Source of the DNA: Hyphomicrobiales bacterium
GTDB lineage: Bacteria; Pseudomonadota; Alphaproteobacteria; Rhizobiales; Beijerinckiaceae
DNA: 64,000 nucleotides
NCBI GenBank assembly: GCA_003963405.1
Contig: RXIY01000071.1
Location: 30,166 to 94,165, forward strand
Direction of reading: 5' to 3'
Positions 1 to 8,911 of this stretch are shown piece after piece. The notes beneath the pieces are model-generated. The model ran no database searches. It was given only the letters and a program-made list of their open reading frames with translations, and had not been told where the DNA came from. A program made the position numbers and the translations under genes. Numbering within the stretch: the first letter of the stretch is position 1; each line of letters opens with the position of its first letter.

Positions 1-129
1 CACACTCGGAGGGGCGCCGGTGCGGCCATCCGGGAGCTGGGCCTAAAAAACCAGGCGCCGAGCGCATCTCGACCCCTGCCGCTTTGGGCGCAGGGCGCTC
101 GAAGGCTCATGCGCCCCCTGTAGACGAAC
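1..129. other. Window-edge segment with no recognised gene
   Basis: A short plus-strand frame is open from the window edge to a TAG near 123, but its translation resembles no family I know. It may be the tail of a gene outside the window or simply noncoding DNA downstream of the pilin gene. Confidence 0.3.
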
Positions 130-288
130 CTAAAGGTTGCCCGTGACCGCCGCGAAGGTCGTCGAAAGCTTCGTTCCTAGCGCCCTGGTCGACGCAATGA
201 TGCCGGTGCAAAGCAGCGCTGTCAGGAGGCCGTATTCGATAGCCGTTGCGCCAGAGTCATCGGCCAAAAACTCCTTGATCTTTCTCAT
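130..288 (-). CDS. Flp/Fap-type (type IVb) pilin
   Basis: A 52-residue protein with the layout of Flp pilins, the major subunit of Tad (tight adherence) pili. It has a short charged leader (MRKIKEFLADDSG), then the conserved ATAIEYGLLTALL core with the Glu-Tyr pair of type IVb pilins, then one hydrophobic helix. The frame is open to 411, but the ATG at 288 is chosen because GGAG lies 8 bases upstream and the family begins at MRKI. No tad/cpa assembly genes are seen here, so it is either an isolated pilin copy or its assembly cluster lies outside the window. A 19-base palindrome sits about 50 bases upstream. Family assignment is secure; whether it is the major subunit is not known. Confidence 0.85.
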   Translation of the reverse strand: MRKIKEFLADDSGATAIEYGLLTALLCTGIIASTRALGTKLSTTFAAVTGNL

Positions 289-338
289 TGCTGGAACTCC
301 GTATCCAAGCCTCCGCCATGCCTTCCACGGCGTCACGC

Positions 339-357
339 GTCGACAATTATTGTCGAC
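339..357. promoter_or_regulatory. 19-bp palindrome upstream of the pilin gene
   Basis: GTCGACAAT and ATTGTCGAC form perfect 9-base arms around a single central base. The site lies 51 bases upstream of the pilin start codon, in the pilin-lipA intergenic gap, where an operator for a dimeric regulator would be expected. The regulator is unknown. Confidence 0.45.
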
Positions 358-453
358 AAGGCTCAGGATCAGGTTAACAGCTCGATCTCGACAGTCGGGC
401 GCTCTTCGCATCCCTAAAAAAGTGACACCACGATACGTCGGAAAGTGTCAGCG

Positions 454-1440
454 TCATTCCGCCGAGCTGTCCATATCGACTCCCGCCGTGCGCGCCTTCC
501 GCAGCCGCTCGAAATCCTCGCCGGCGTGGTGCGACGAGCGCGTGAGCGGCGAGGCGGCGACATGGGCGAAGCCCTTGGCGAAGGCGAGCGCCTTATAGGC
601 GTCGAACTCCTCGGGCGTGACGAAACGGGCTACGGGATGGTGCTTGCGGGTCGGCTGGAGATATTGGCCGAGCGTGATGAAGTCGATGTCGGCCGAGCGC
701 ATGTCGTCCATCACCTGCATCACCTCGTTGCGGGTCTCGCCGAGGCCGAGCATGAGGCCGGATTTGGTGAAGAGCCGAGGGTTCAGCTCCTTGACGCGCT
801 GCAAGAGCCGCAGGGAGTGGAAATAGCGGGCGCCGGGGCGCACTGTCACATAGAGAGACGGCACGGTCTCGAGATTGTGGTTGAAGACATCCGGCGCCGC
901 CTCGACCACCTGCTCGAGGGCGCCCTCCTTGCGCAAAAAGTCGGGCGTCAGCACTTCGATCGTCACGCCGGGACATATCTGCCGGATTGCCCGGATCGTC
1001 CGCGCGAAATGCTCGGCGCCGCCGTCCGGCAGGTCGTCCCGGTCGACCGAAGTGACGACGACATGAGAGAGGCCGAGGGCTTTCGTCGCTTCGGCCACCC
1101 TGCCCGGCTCGTCCGGATCAAGCTGCGCCGGAAGACCGGTGGCGACATTGCAGAAGGCGCAGGCCCGCGTGCAGACCTCCCCCATGATCATGAAGGTGGC
1201 GTGCTTCTTTTCCCAGCACTCGCCGATATTGGGACAGGCGGCCTCCTGGCAGACTGTGGCGAGGCCGGCGCCCTTCAAGAGCGCGCTGGTCTCGGCCCAG
1301 GCTTTGGAGCCCGGCGCCTTCACCCTGATCCACGGCGGCTTTCGCAGCACGGGCTGATCTGGCCGGGCCGCTTTCTCGGGGTGGCGCAGCGCGCCCGTTT
1401 TCGGGCGCGGGTCGTTGTTCAAGAGGTCGATGACGGGCAC
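454..1440 (-). CDS. lipA: Lipoyl synthase (radical SAM)
   Basis: LipA inserts two sulfurs into protein-bound octanoyl groups to make the lipoyl cofactor of 2-oxoacid dehydrogenases and the glycine cleavage system. At 328 residues it has the usual length. The auxiliary cluster ligands Cys64, Cys69 and Cys75 lie in [13 protein letters not shown]. The radical SAM cluster ligands are Cys90, Cys94 and Cys97 in CTRACAFC. The conserved [13 protein letters not shown] segment follows, and the C-terminal [10 protein letters not shown] stretch carries the Arg-Ser-Ser motif whose serine ligates the auxiliary cluster. It is on the minus strand with no lipB beside it; the next gene in the same direction is the pilin, 165 bases on. 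Confidence 0.97.
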   Translation of the reverse strand: MPVIDLLNNDPRPKTGALRHPEKAARPDQPVLRKPPWIRVKAPGSKAWAETSALLKGAGLATVCQEAACPNIGECWEKKHATFMIMGEVCTRACAFCNVATGLPAQLDPDEPGRVAEATKALGLSHVVVTSVDRDDLPDGGAEHFARTIRAIRQICPGVTIEVLTPDFLRKEGALEQVVEAAPDVFNHNLETVPSLYVTVRPGARYFHSLRLLQRVKELNPRLFTKSGLMLGLGETRNEVMQVMDDMRSADIDFITLGQYLQPTRKHHPVARFVTPEEFDAYKALAFAKGFAHVAASPLTRSSHHAGEDFERLRKARTAGVDMDSSAE

Positions 1441-1465
1441 AGGGAGCCTCCCCCTGCGCCTTTAT

Positions 1466-1804
1466 CTAGGCGCTGAACCGGCCAAGGGCAATGTGGTCGG
1501 GTCGCTCCGATAATGGCGGATGCCGCCGGCGCCACGCATAAGCAAGCGCCGCCGCGCCCAGAAACGCGGCTACGAACTCGGTCGCGCCGCCTCTCGTCGC
1601 CCGCCCAATCAGGCAGGCCAGCTCCGCCCCGAGCCAGGCGCCGCAAACGCCCATGATGGCGAGCGTTGGAGACCAGCCTCCCCATCTGCCCGATTGCTGC
1701 CCGAGGCCCCACCCCACGGCGAGCCCCATGATCACAAAGGCGGCAAACTGTACGTGCAGAGAGGACGCCGAGGCGCCGAGCGCCGCGTCCAGAAAATCGC
1801 CCAT
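1466..1804 (-). CDS. Small integral membrane protein, possibly GlsB/YeaQ/YmgE-like
   Basis: A 112-residue protein with about three hydrophobic segments separated by short glycine-rich turns (QFAAFVIMGLAVGWGLG, LAIMGVCGAWLGAELACLIG, TEFVAAFLGAAALAYAWRR). The glycine-rich hairpin layout recalls the GlsB/YeaQ/YmgE (transglycosylase-associated) membrane family, but it is longer than most members, so that assignment is tentative. The frame is open to 1873; the ATG at 1804 is preferred because GGGGGAG lies six bases upstream. It ends 25 bases before the lipA start and may be cotranscribed with it. The function is unknown. Confidence 0.6.
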   Translation of the reverse strand: MGDFLDAALGASASSLHVQFAAFVIMGLAVGWGLGQQSGRWGGWSPTLAIMGVCGAWLGAELACLIGRATRGGATEFVAAFLGAAALAYAWRRRHPPLSERPDHIALGRFSA

Positions 1805-2171
1805 GACAGACTCCCCCGACGCCCCTCCGCCAATCGAAGGAGCGCACAGGGTTAACGTCAAAGGCGCCGCCATCGTTCCCTTTCCTACGCCGCCATCAAC
1901 AGGAGCATTTTCCTATCAGCGCTTCGGCTTGCCATTCAGGCCATGTCAGGGGAGCTGGCGCGGGGCGTCTCTCCTCTTGCCGCGCGGGCATGGCATTGAA
2001 TGAGGAGCCTCAAGGCCGGCGGCCTCAGTCTGGGACTTCCCAGCATGGGTCGAGAACGGGTTCAGCAGTGCTGAGAAAATGGATTAAAAGTGATACATGA
2101 AAATTGAAGTATTTTAATATCAGTGACTTACAAAATTAAGTTCAACTTGAACTTCAAGTACAAGAACTTCA
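1805..2171. other. Intergenic region with AT-rich tract and inverted repeat
   Basis: No gene is supported here. The part from about 2075 to 2171 is strikingly AT-rich for this genome. It contains a perfect 7-3-7 inverted repeat at 2138-2154 (AAGTTCA-act-TGAACTT), followed on the minus strand by AATTTTG. It lies directly after the dnaE stop and could be a weak dnaE terminator. Confidence 0.5.
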
Positions 2172-5100
2172 TCACAGATATTCGACCTCCAGCACACCGG
2201 GGATTTCCCGCAGCGCGGAGGCGACTTCAGCGTTGACCGGATAGCCGCCCGGCAGGCGTATTTCGATTTCTTCGGGCGCGACATCACGCCGGACGAGGAC
2301 CGAAATCTCACCCTCGCCCTTTCCGGAGATCCTGTCTTTAATCCTATCGATCGGACTTTTGTCCCCGACTACGACTCGCAGGCCGCGATGGGCGCGGGCG
2401 GCGGCGGCGGCCAGCGGCTCGACCGTGACGATGCGGGCGCGCACCTCGTCGCCATCGACGCTGGCCGAGAGCGTGACCAGAACGGCGGCGCCCTTCTCCA
2501 GCGCGTCGCGATACTGGTTGAGCGCCTCCGAGAAAAGAATGGCCTCATATTGGCCAGTCGTATCGGAGAGCTGGACGATGCCCATCTTGGAGCCGGACTT
2601 GGTTCGGCGCTCGGCGCGGTCCAGAACCACCGCCGCGAGGCGGCCGGCGGTGGCGCCGTTCTTCACGTCGGCCACGAATTTGGTCCAGCGCGACACCCTC
2701 AATTTGGGTAGGAGGCCGGCATAGGAATCGAGCGGGTGGCCGGAGAGGAAGAATCCCGCCGCCTCATATTCGCGCCTGAGCCTCTCCCCCGCCGGCCATT
2801 GCTGGACCTTGGGCAGCGCGAGGTCGTCCGCCTCGGCCTCCCCGAAGAGCGCGTTCTGTCCGGCCTTGCGGTCCTCGGCGTGGCGGTTGGCGGCGGCGAG
2901 GATCGGCTCGATGGCGGCGAAGGCGCGGGCGCGATTGGGGTCCAGCTCGTCGAAGGCGCCGCAGGCGGCGAGATTTTCGAGCACCTTCTTGTTCACCTCG
3001 CGCGGGTTGAGGCGCCGGGCGAAGTCGGAAAGGCTCGTGAAGGGGCGGTCGCCGCGCGAGCGGACGATCGACTCCGCCTGCCCCTCGCCCACCCCCTTGA
3101 TGGCCGAAAGCGCATAGCGGATCGTGAGCTTGCCGTCCGCGCCGGGCGCCACGTCGAAATCGACGCCGGAGCGCCGGATCGAGGGCGGCTCCACCGCAAT
3201 GCCCAGCCGGCGCGCCTCGTCGCGGAACTCGGCCAGCTTGTCGGTCTGGCTCTTGTCGAAGGTCATGGAAGCGGCGAGGAACTCGGCCGGGTAATGCGCC
3301 TTGAACCAGGCGGTCTGATAGGCGATCAGCGCATAGGCCGCCGCGTGGGACTTGTTGAAGCCGTAGTCGGCGAATTTCGCCAGCAGGTCGAAGATGAAAT
3401 TGGCGAGATCGGCCTTCACCTCTCGCTCGATGGCGCCTTTGACGAAGCGCTCGCGCTGGGCGTCCATCTCGGCCTTGATCTTTTTGCCCATGGCGCGGCG
3501 GAGCATGTCGGCCTCGCCCAGCGTATAGCCGGAGAGCACCTGGGCGATCTGCATCACCTGTTCCTGATAGATGATGACGCCGAAGGTCTCCCTGAGGATG
3601 GGCTCGATCTTGGGGTGGTAGTAATCCGCCTCCTCGTCGCCGTGCTTCACCGCGCAATAGGTCGGGATGTTGGCCATCGGGCCGGGGCGGTAGAGGGCGA
3701 CGAGGGCGATGATGTCCTCGAAACGGTCGGCGTGCATCTCGACCAGCGCCTTGCGCATGCCGGCGCTTTCGAGCTGGAACACGCCCACGGTCTCGCCGCG
3801 CCCGAGCATGGCGTAAGTGTCCCTGTCGTCGAGCGGAACCTTGGCGAGGTCGAAATCCGGGTCGCGGCGGCGGGCGAGCTTGCCCGCCATGGCGAGCACG
3901 GTCAGCGTCTTGAGCCCGAGAAAGTCGAATTTGATCAGCCCGGCCGGCTCCACCCACTTCATGTTGAACTGGGTCGCCGGCATGTCGGACTTCGGGTCGC
4001 GGTAGAGAGGCGTCACCTGATGCAGCGGCCGGTCGCCGATGACGACGCCCGCGGCGTGGGTCGAGGCGTTGGAATAGAGCCCTTCGAGCGCCCCAGCGAT
4101 CTTGAACAGCCGCGCCACGCGCTCGTCCTGCTCGGCGGCCTCCTTCAACTTCTGCTCGCCGGCGACAGCCTCCGCAAGAGTTACGGGCTTGGCCGGGTTC
4201 TGCGGCACGAGCTTGGCGAGCTTGTCGACCTGGCCGAGCGGCATTTCCAGCACGCGGCCGACGCTGCGCAGCACGCCGCGCGCGAGAAAGGAGCCGAAGG
4301 TGATGATCTGCGCCACGCGGTCCGCGCCGTAGCGGTCGCGAACGTAATCGATCACCTCGCCTCGCCGCGTCTGGCAGAAGTCGATGTCGAAGTCCGGCAT
4401 CGACACGCGCTCGGGATTGAGGAAGCGTTCGAAGAACAGCCCGAAGCGCAGCGGATCGAGGTCGGTGATGGTCAGGGCGTAGGCGACGAGCGACCCCGCG
4501 CCCGAGCCGCGCCCCGGCCCCACCGGAATGCCTTGCGCCTTGGCGTATTTGATGAAGTCCGAGACGATCAGGAAGTAGCCGGGAAAGCCCATCTTCTCGA
4601 TGGTCGAGAGCTCGAAGTCGAGGCGGGCCGAATAGTCTTCGCGGGTAAAGCCCTCCGCCGGACCATGGGCGGAGAGCCGGGCCTCCAGCCCCTCGGTCGC
4701 CTGGCGGCGCAGTTCCTCGGCCTCAACTTCGGTGAGCGGCCGGTCGTCCGGCGCGTCGCGCAGAAAGCGCGGCATGATCGGCTTGCGGGTGCGCGGTCGG
4801 TAGCTAACGCGGCGCGCGATTTCGACCGTATTGGCGGTCGCCTCCTCGAGATCGGCGAAGAGCGCCCGCATCTCCGCGCGGGTCTTGAAATAATGCTCCG
4901 GCGTGACGCGGCGGCGGTCGGCGACGCCTGTCACCGTGCCCTCGGCGATGCAGAGCAGCGCGTCATGGGCCTCGAAATCGCTGCGCGCGGCGAAATAGGG
5001 CTCGTTCGTCGCGACGAGAGGCACGCCCTTTCGATAGGCGAGGTCAAGAAGCTGCGGCTCGACCTCCTGCTCGGAGGGGAGCTTGTGGCGCTGAAGCTCC

Positions 5101-5633
5101 AGATAGAGCCGGTCCCCGAAGAAGCCGAGCAGCGTCTCCAGTCGCGCCCGCGCGGATTCCGGTTGGCCAGCCGCGAACATGCGGTCGAGCGGCCCATCCG
5201 GCCCGCCGGTCAGCGCGATCAGCTCGGCAGCGTCCTCGGCCAGAGCGGCGAGCGTTACATGCGGCTCGTCGCCCTCCTCCGTATCGAGCCAGGCGCGCGA
5301 GGCGATCCGCATGAGGTTGAGATAGCCGGTCTCGGATTTGGCGAGGAGGACGATATTGCCCTTGCCCTCGTCGCGCGCCGAGGCGCCGCTGCTCCTCGCG
5401 TCGCCGAAATCGACGCGCAGTTGCACGCCGGCGATGGGCTGTATGCCAGCCTTGGCCGCTTTTTCGGAAAATTCCAGCGCGGCGAAGAGATTATTGGTGT
5501 CGGTGACGGCGAGCGCCGCCTGTTCGTCGCGCGCGGCGAGGTCGATCAGCTTGCCGATCGTCAGCGCGCCCTCGCGCAGAGAAAAGGCAGTGTGGAGATG
5601 GAGGTGGACGAAACCAGCTTTTCCGGCGCTCAT
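2172..5633 (-). CDS. dnaE: DNA polymerase III subunit alpha, DnaE1 type
   Basis: The catalytic polymerase of the replisome, 1153 residues, the usual length for DnaE1. Domains in order are an N-terminal PHP domain opening with HLHLHTAFSLREGAL, the polymerase palm with the catalytic aspartates in MPDFDIDFCQTRRGEV (about residues 410-425), the FKAHYPAEF region of the fingers, and a C-terminal OB fold (about 970-1060) beginning GRLAAVVLDRAERR. The tail ends in a short hydrophobic sequence, as in clamp- and tau-binding tails. The absence of an embedded exonuclease separates it from PolC. It stands alone on the minus strand between a phasin gene and an AT-rich gap. The long plus-strand frame opposite it is a shadow. 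Confidence 0.97.
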   Translation of the reverse strand: MSAGKAGFVHLHLHTAFSLREGALTIGKLIDLAARDEQAALAVTDTNNLFAALEFSEKAAKAGIQPIAGVQLRVDFGDARSSGASARDEGKGNIVLLAKSETGYLNLMRIASRAWLDTEEGDEPHVTLAALAEDAAELIALTGGPDGPLDRMFAAGQPESARARLETLLGFFGDRLYLELQRHKLPSEQEVEPQLLDLAYRKGVPLVATNEPYFAARSDFEAHDALLCIAEGTVTGVADRRRVTPEHYFKTRAEMRALFADLEEATANTVEIARRVSYRPRTRKPIMPRFLRDAPDDRPLTEVEAEELRRQATEGLEARLSAHGPAEGFTREDYSARLDFELSTIEKMGFPGYFLIVSDFIKYAKAQGIPVGPGRGSGAGSLVAYALTITDLDPLRFGLFFERFLNPERVSMPDFDIDFCQTRRGEVIDYVRDRYGADRVAQIITFGSFLARGVLRSVGRVLEMPLGQVDKLAKLVPQNPAKPVTLAEAVAGEQKLKEAAEQDERVARLFKIAGALEGLYSNASTHAAGVVIGDRPLHQVTPLYRDPKSDMPATQFNMKWVEPAGLIKFDFLGLKTLTVLAMAGKLARRRDPDFDLAKVPLDDRDTYAMLGRGETVGVFQLESAGMRKALVEMHADRFEDIIALVALYRPGPMANIPTYCAVKHGDEEADYYHPKIEPILRETFGVIIYQEQVMQIAQVLSGYTLGEADMLRRAMGKKIKAEMDAQRERFVKGAIEREVKADLANFIFDLLAKFADYGFNKSHAAAYALIAYQTAWFKAHYPAEFLAASMTFDKSQTDKLAEFRDEARRLGIAVEPPSIRRSGVDFDVAPGADGKLTIRYALSAIKGVGEGQAESIVRSRGDRPFTSLSDFARRLNPREVNKKVLENLAACGAFDELDPNRARAFAAIEPILAAANRHAEDRKAGQNALFGEAEADDLALPKVQQWPAGERLRREYEAAGFFLSGHPLDSYAGLLPKLRVSRWTKFVADVKNGATAGRLAAVVLDRAERRTKSGSKMGIVQLSDTTGQYEAILFSEALNQYRDALEKGAAVLVTLSASVDGDEVRARIVTVEPLAAAAARAHRGLRVVVGDKSPIDRIKDRISGKGEGEISVLVRRDVAPEEIEIRLPGGYPVNAEVASALREIPGVLEVEYL

Positions 5634-5698
5634 GGCCGAAGTTTAATGATTTACAGCCCCCGCCGAAACAGCAGATTGCGGGCGTCCACAAAAGCAAA

Positions 5699-5725
5699 GC
5701 CCGGCGAAGCTTGGCCTCGCCGGGC
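5699..5725 (-). terminator. Rho-independent terminator of the phasin gene
   Basis: A perfect 9-base stem (GCCCGGCGA / TCGCCGGGC) with a 9-base loop is followed on the minus strand by TTTGCTTTTG. It lies 45 bases beyond the phasin stop codon and before dnaE, so it separates the two minus-strand genes. Confidence 0.8.
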
Positions 5726-5770
5726 GAAATCCGTCGCGCCGCCCCGGACGAAAGAGGCGCCGATGGAGCC

Positions 5771-6109
5771 TTACTCGGCCGGCGTGAAGGTCTTCGTCAC
5801 CGACTCGAACGGCTTGAAGGCGTCCTTGGCGATCGAGGCGTAAAGCTCGCCGAGCTTGGTCGCCTCGGCGACGAAATCCTCGTAGCTCGTCTTGGCGAAG
5901 TCGGTCTGGAGGGCGAAGGCTTCGTCGATCTTCTTCACCGCAATGAGCTTCTCAGCAAGCAGGCGGCTCTTCTCGAAAGACTTCTTGGAATAATCGGTCG
6001 TCTCGGCCGCAATGCTCTGCCAGCCCTTCGTGACCGCCGCGGCGGCTGCGGAAACAGCTTCGAACTGCTCTTTTCCGATCTGCTGCACGCTGTCGAAATT
6101 GGCGACCAT
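5771..6109 (-). CDS. Phasin family protein
   Basis: A 112-residue, Ala/Lys/Glu/Phe-rich, all-helical protein without signal peptide or membrane segment, typical of alphaproteobacterial phasins that coat polyhydroxyalkanoate granules and control granule number and size. Family signatures include the opening FDSVQQIGKEQFEAVSAAAA, the WQSIAAETTDYSKKSFE stretch and the FALQTDFAKTSYEDFV stretch. AGAGGA lies just upstream of the ATG at 6109. It is monocistronic with its own terminator. No PHA synthase or phaR gene is near, as is common for phasins. An 11-base palindrome in its upstream region is a candidate operator. Confidence 0.9.
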   Translation of the reverse strand: MVANFDSVQQIGKEQFEAVSAAAAAVTKGWQSIAAETTDYSKKSFEKSRLLAEKLIAVKKIDEAFALQTDFAKTSYEDFVAEATKLGELYASIAKDAFKPFESVTKTFTPAE

Positions 6110-6228
6110 GGGGTTCGTCCTCTATATTGGCGCTGCATCCTGAGATACGCCGCCCCCTGGCGGCGCGGCGTACGCGCCGGCTAACATCCAAAATATATGC
6201 GCTGCACAAAAGATCGTCAATAAAAATG

Positions 6229-6239
6229 TTGCGGCGCAA
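6229..6239. promoter_or_regulatory. TTGCGGCGCAA palindrome upstream of the phasin gene
   Basis: A perfect 5-1-5 palindrome within an AT-rich stretch (6190-6250), 120 bases upstream of the phasin start and between divergent genes. Phasin genes are commonly repressed by PhaR, which binds TGC-rich sites, so this is a plausible operator. The link is inference. Confidence 0.3.
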
Positions 6240-6380
6240 AAATGCCTGTCAGTTTTGGAAAAAAGCTTAACCCGCGAGTAACCGCATTCTCTTACCCTGA
6301 GGAACTGTAGCGTTTTTGCGACTCCTACTTCTGGTTGTCGCCTCCCGAAAGTGCCAGTTTCCGTAAGGGCGCGTATACCC

Positions 6381-8141
6381 ATGTCGAAATCGAGTTTGCT
6401 GGACCGCCTGGCTCAGCCCCGCTCCCTCGCCGCGATTTTTGCGGCCATCATGGCTTTCATTGCCATCACGGCGATCCCGGCCGAAGCGCGTCGCCACGGC
6501 CATCGCTCCTATCACGCTTTCCATCACCACTTTGTACATCACCGCGCTTACGCGCAGCATGAGCGCAGCCACCGTTTCACCGCCTCGACTGCTGGCGGCG
6601 GCGACGCGATCATCGGCGAGCACCGGGGCTTTGCGGCCATTGTCGTCGACGGCAACAGCGGCGAGACGCTCTACGCCCGAAATGAGCACGAGCTGCGTCA
6701 CCCGGCCTCGGTCACCAAGGTGATGACGCTCTACCTGCTCTTCGAGCAGCTCGAAAAGGGCCGTCTGCGGCTCGATACGCCGCTGATGATCTCCTCCCAT
6801 GCGGCGGCGCAGGCGCCCTCAAAGCTCGGGCTTCAGCCGGGCGAGACCATCAGCGTCGAGAACGCCATCAAGGCCGTGGTGACCAAATCGGCGAACGACA
6901 TCGCCTGCGCCATCGCCGAGAACATCGGCGGCGACGAGCGGACGTTCGCGCAGATGATGACCCGCAAGGCTCATGCGCTCGGGATGCGGAACACCCATTA
7001 CGCCAACGCCTCGGGCCTGCCCGATCCCGCCCAGATCACGACCGCCTATGACCTTTCGGTCCTCGGGCGCGCGATTCAAGATCGCTTCCCGCGCTACTAT
7101 CGTTATTTCTCCATCCACAGCTTCGCCTACAATGGCGCGCTGCACGGCAATCACAACCATCTCCTCGGCCGCGTCGAGGGCATGGACGGGATCAAAACCG
7201 GCTACACCCGCGCGTCGGGCTTCAACCTGCTGACCTCCGTGCGCCGGGGCAATCATCACATCGTGGCCGTCGTCATGGGCGGAACCACGGCGGCGGGCCG
7301 CGATCGCATCATGGCCAATCTGATCGAGGAGCATATCCGCGGCGGCGCGTCCGTCCGCACGGCGGCCGCAATCACGGACGACGCTTCGGCGCCGGACGAA
7401 GCCGCCGAGGCGCCCGCGGTAGAGCGCGTCGCCGAGTCCCGTGTCGTGGAGCCTCGCGTCGCCGCTCCCGAGCCCGCGATCCAGCCGGCGGTTGCGCGCC
7501 AGCCGGAGCGGCTCGCCTACGCCGAGGAGCCCGCGCTCGCCCCCGATCCGGACGAGGCCGCCGCCGCGCCCGCGCCGCTGGCGCTGCGCCGCGCCGTCAC
7601 CGCTCCGGTTCCTCCCGCCGCGATCCCGGCGCGGGAAAAATCCGAGAAGTCTGTCGAAAAGGCCGCGCAAGTCCGCCCCGCCTTCGTCTCCGGCGTTCAG
7701 AAGCGGGTCGCGGAAGAGCCTGCGCCGGCCAAAAAGGCGCACGGCAAGGATTTGCCCAAGCATGAGCTCGCCTCCGTGATCGACGGCTCCACCTCGAGCC
7801 GCGCCGCCAGGGGCAAGGAAATCACCGTCGCCACGACGACGCCCTCGGCCATCCGCACGACCAATGTCGCGAAGGCCGACGCCGCGCGGCCGACCAAGCC
7901 GGGCTGGATGATTCAGATCGGCGCCGCCGAGGACCCGGAGAAGGCCAATCAGATGCTTTCGCGCGCGCGGAGCCAGCTTCAGGGCTTCCCGCCCACGGCG
8001 CGGGCTTTCACCGAGAAAGTGCAGAAGGGCAATGAGACGCTCTGGCGCGCTCGCTTCGCGGGGCTCGAGGAGCAGAGCGCCCAGTCGGCCTGCAAGGCGC
8101 TCAAGAAGTCCGGCTTCGCCTGCTTCACGACGAAGAACTGA
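6381..8141 (+). CDS. D-alanyl-D-alanine carboxypeptidase (peptidase S11) with C-terminal SPOR domain
   Basis: A class C low-mass penicillin-binding protein that trims the terminal D-Ala from peptidoglycan stem peptides in the periplasm. It has 586 residues. The hydrophobic signal segment (about 15-35) ends in AIPAEA, and a His-rich spacer follows. The three active-site motifs are S110-V-T-K113, S170-A-N172 and K272-T-G274. A long Ala/Pro/Glu-rich linker (about 330-500) leads to a SPOR domain (about 507-585, opening PGWMIQIGAAEDPEKANQML) that binds denuded glycan strands at the division septum. A GTG at 6351 is in frame, but the ATG at 6381 has AAGGG upstream and starts directly at the signal peptide. 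Confidence 0.93.
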   Translation: MSKSSLLDRLAQPRSLAAIFAAIMAFIAITAIPAEARRHGHRSYHAFHHHFVHHRAYAQHERSHRFTASTAGGGDAIIGEHRGFAAIVVDGNSGETLYARNEHELRHPASVTKVMTLYLLFEQLEKGRLRLDTPLMISSHAAAQAPSKLGLQPGETISVENAIKAVVTKSANDIACAIAENIGGDERTFAQMMTRKAHALGMRNTHYANASGLPDPAQITTAYDLSVLGRAIQDRFPRYYRYFSIHSFAYNGALHGNHNHLLGRVEGMDGIKTGYTRASGFNLLTSVRRGNHHIVAVVMGGTTAAGRDRIMANLIEEHIRGGASVRTAAAITDDASAPDEAAEAPAVERVAESRVVEPRVAAPEPAIQPAVARQPERLAYAEEPALAPDPDEAAAAPAPLALRRAVTAPVPPAAIPAREKSEKSVEKAAQVRPAFVSGVQKRVAEEPAPAKKAHGKDLPKHELASVIDGSTSSRAARGKEITVATTTPSAIRTTNVAKADAARPTKPGWMIQIGAAEDPEKANQMLSRARSQLQGFPPTARAFTEKVQKGNETLWRARFAGLEEQSAQSACKALKKSGFACFTTKN

Positions 8142-8197
8142 GAAGGTCGCCCGCCATGTCCGCCACCTGGGATCATGACGAACCCGCGCGGCGCCGC

Positions 8198-8908
8198 CTA
8201 GTGATGGCGCCGCATCAGGACATCCTTGGCTTCATTTACCCGCGCGGCCAGATCCGTCGTCCCGCCAAGATCTGGATGAAGTTTCTTCATCAGATCGCGG
8301 TGGGCCCGGGCAATGTCGGCCGCCGCCGCGCCCTTTTTCAGACCGAGAATTTCGTAAGCTTCATCCTCGGTAATCGTGCCCGAGCGGCGCGCGCCCGTCT
8401 CGCCGCCGCTCCCCGCGTTTCGGTGCGGATCGCCTGCCGCACGCCATCCGGAAAAGCGGCGGTCCATATACGCCTCTAGCAGGCGGGCGCCCTCCGGATC
8501 GTCGCGGAGGCAAATGTTGTAGAGCTGGAGAAGAGCGGGTCTGGTCAGCGCGTCCAGCCGCTTGCCCTCGTCCTTGCCCGCGAGGATCATGCCGCGAATG
8601 GCCCCTGTGGCGTGGTCGAGCTCCATCTCGATCATCGCCGAGCGCACCCGCGAGACGCCTCCCCCGCCCGAACCGGCGTTGCGCATCCCGGTCTGAGAGC
8701 CAAGGCTCATCAGCCAGAGTCCCGTAGCCCCCAGGCCGATACCGAAGTCGAGGCGCCCGCGCGCCAGCAACAATCCGCCGAGCGCCATCAGCAGAAAACC
8801 GCCGCCCCGCCGGAGGAGCCGCGCGAGAAACGCGGGCGACGCCCGAGTATAGGCCTTGAGCGCATAGAGCCCGAGTGCAAGCGCGATTATTCCGACAAGG
8901 ACAGGCAT
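8198..8908 (-). CDS. Membrane-anchored J-domain protein
   Basis: A 236-residue protein. The N-terminus is hydrophobic with about two membrane segments (VGIIALALGLYALKAY and GGFLLMALGGLLLARG). A soluble middle part follows. The C-terminal J domain (about 178-236) opens TEDEAYEILGLKKGAAAADI and carries the HPD tripeptide in KKLHPDLGG that stimulates DnaK ATPase. With the J domain last and the membrane anchor first it resembles DjlA or Tim14-type co-chaperones. It lies three bases after the stop of the VWA gene on the same strand, so the two are almost certainly one transcript. It probably recruits DnaK to the inner membrane; the client is unknown. Confidence 0.85.
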   Translation of the reverse strand: MPVLVGIIALALGLYALKAYTRASPAFLARLLRRGGGFLLMALGGLLLARGRLDFGIGLGATGLWLMSLGSQTGMRNAGSGGGGVSRVRSAMIEMELDHATGAIRGMILAGKDEGKRLDALTRPALLQLYNICLRDDPEGARLLEAYMDRRFSGWRAAGDPHRNAGSGGETGARRSGTITEDEAYEILGLKKGAAAADIARAHRDLMKKLHPDLGGTTDLAARVNEAKDVLMRRHH

Positions 8909-8911
8909 GGC

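Noticed and set aside
2736-5843. 1035-codon plus-strand frame opposite dnaE
   Set aside because: It is an antisense shadow. The translation is Arg/Gly/Leu-rich with no family match, while the minus strand encodes a complete DnaE.
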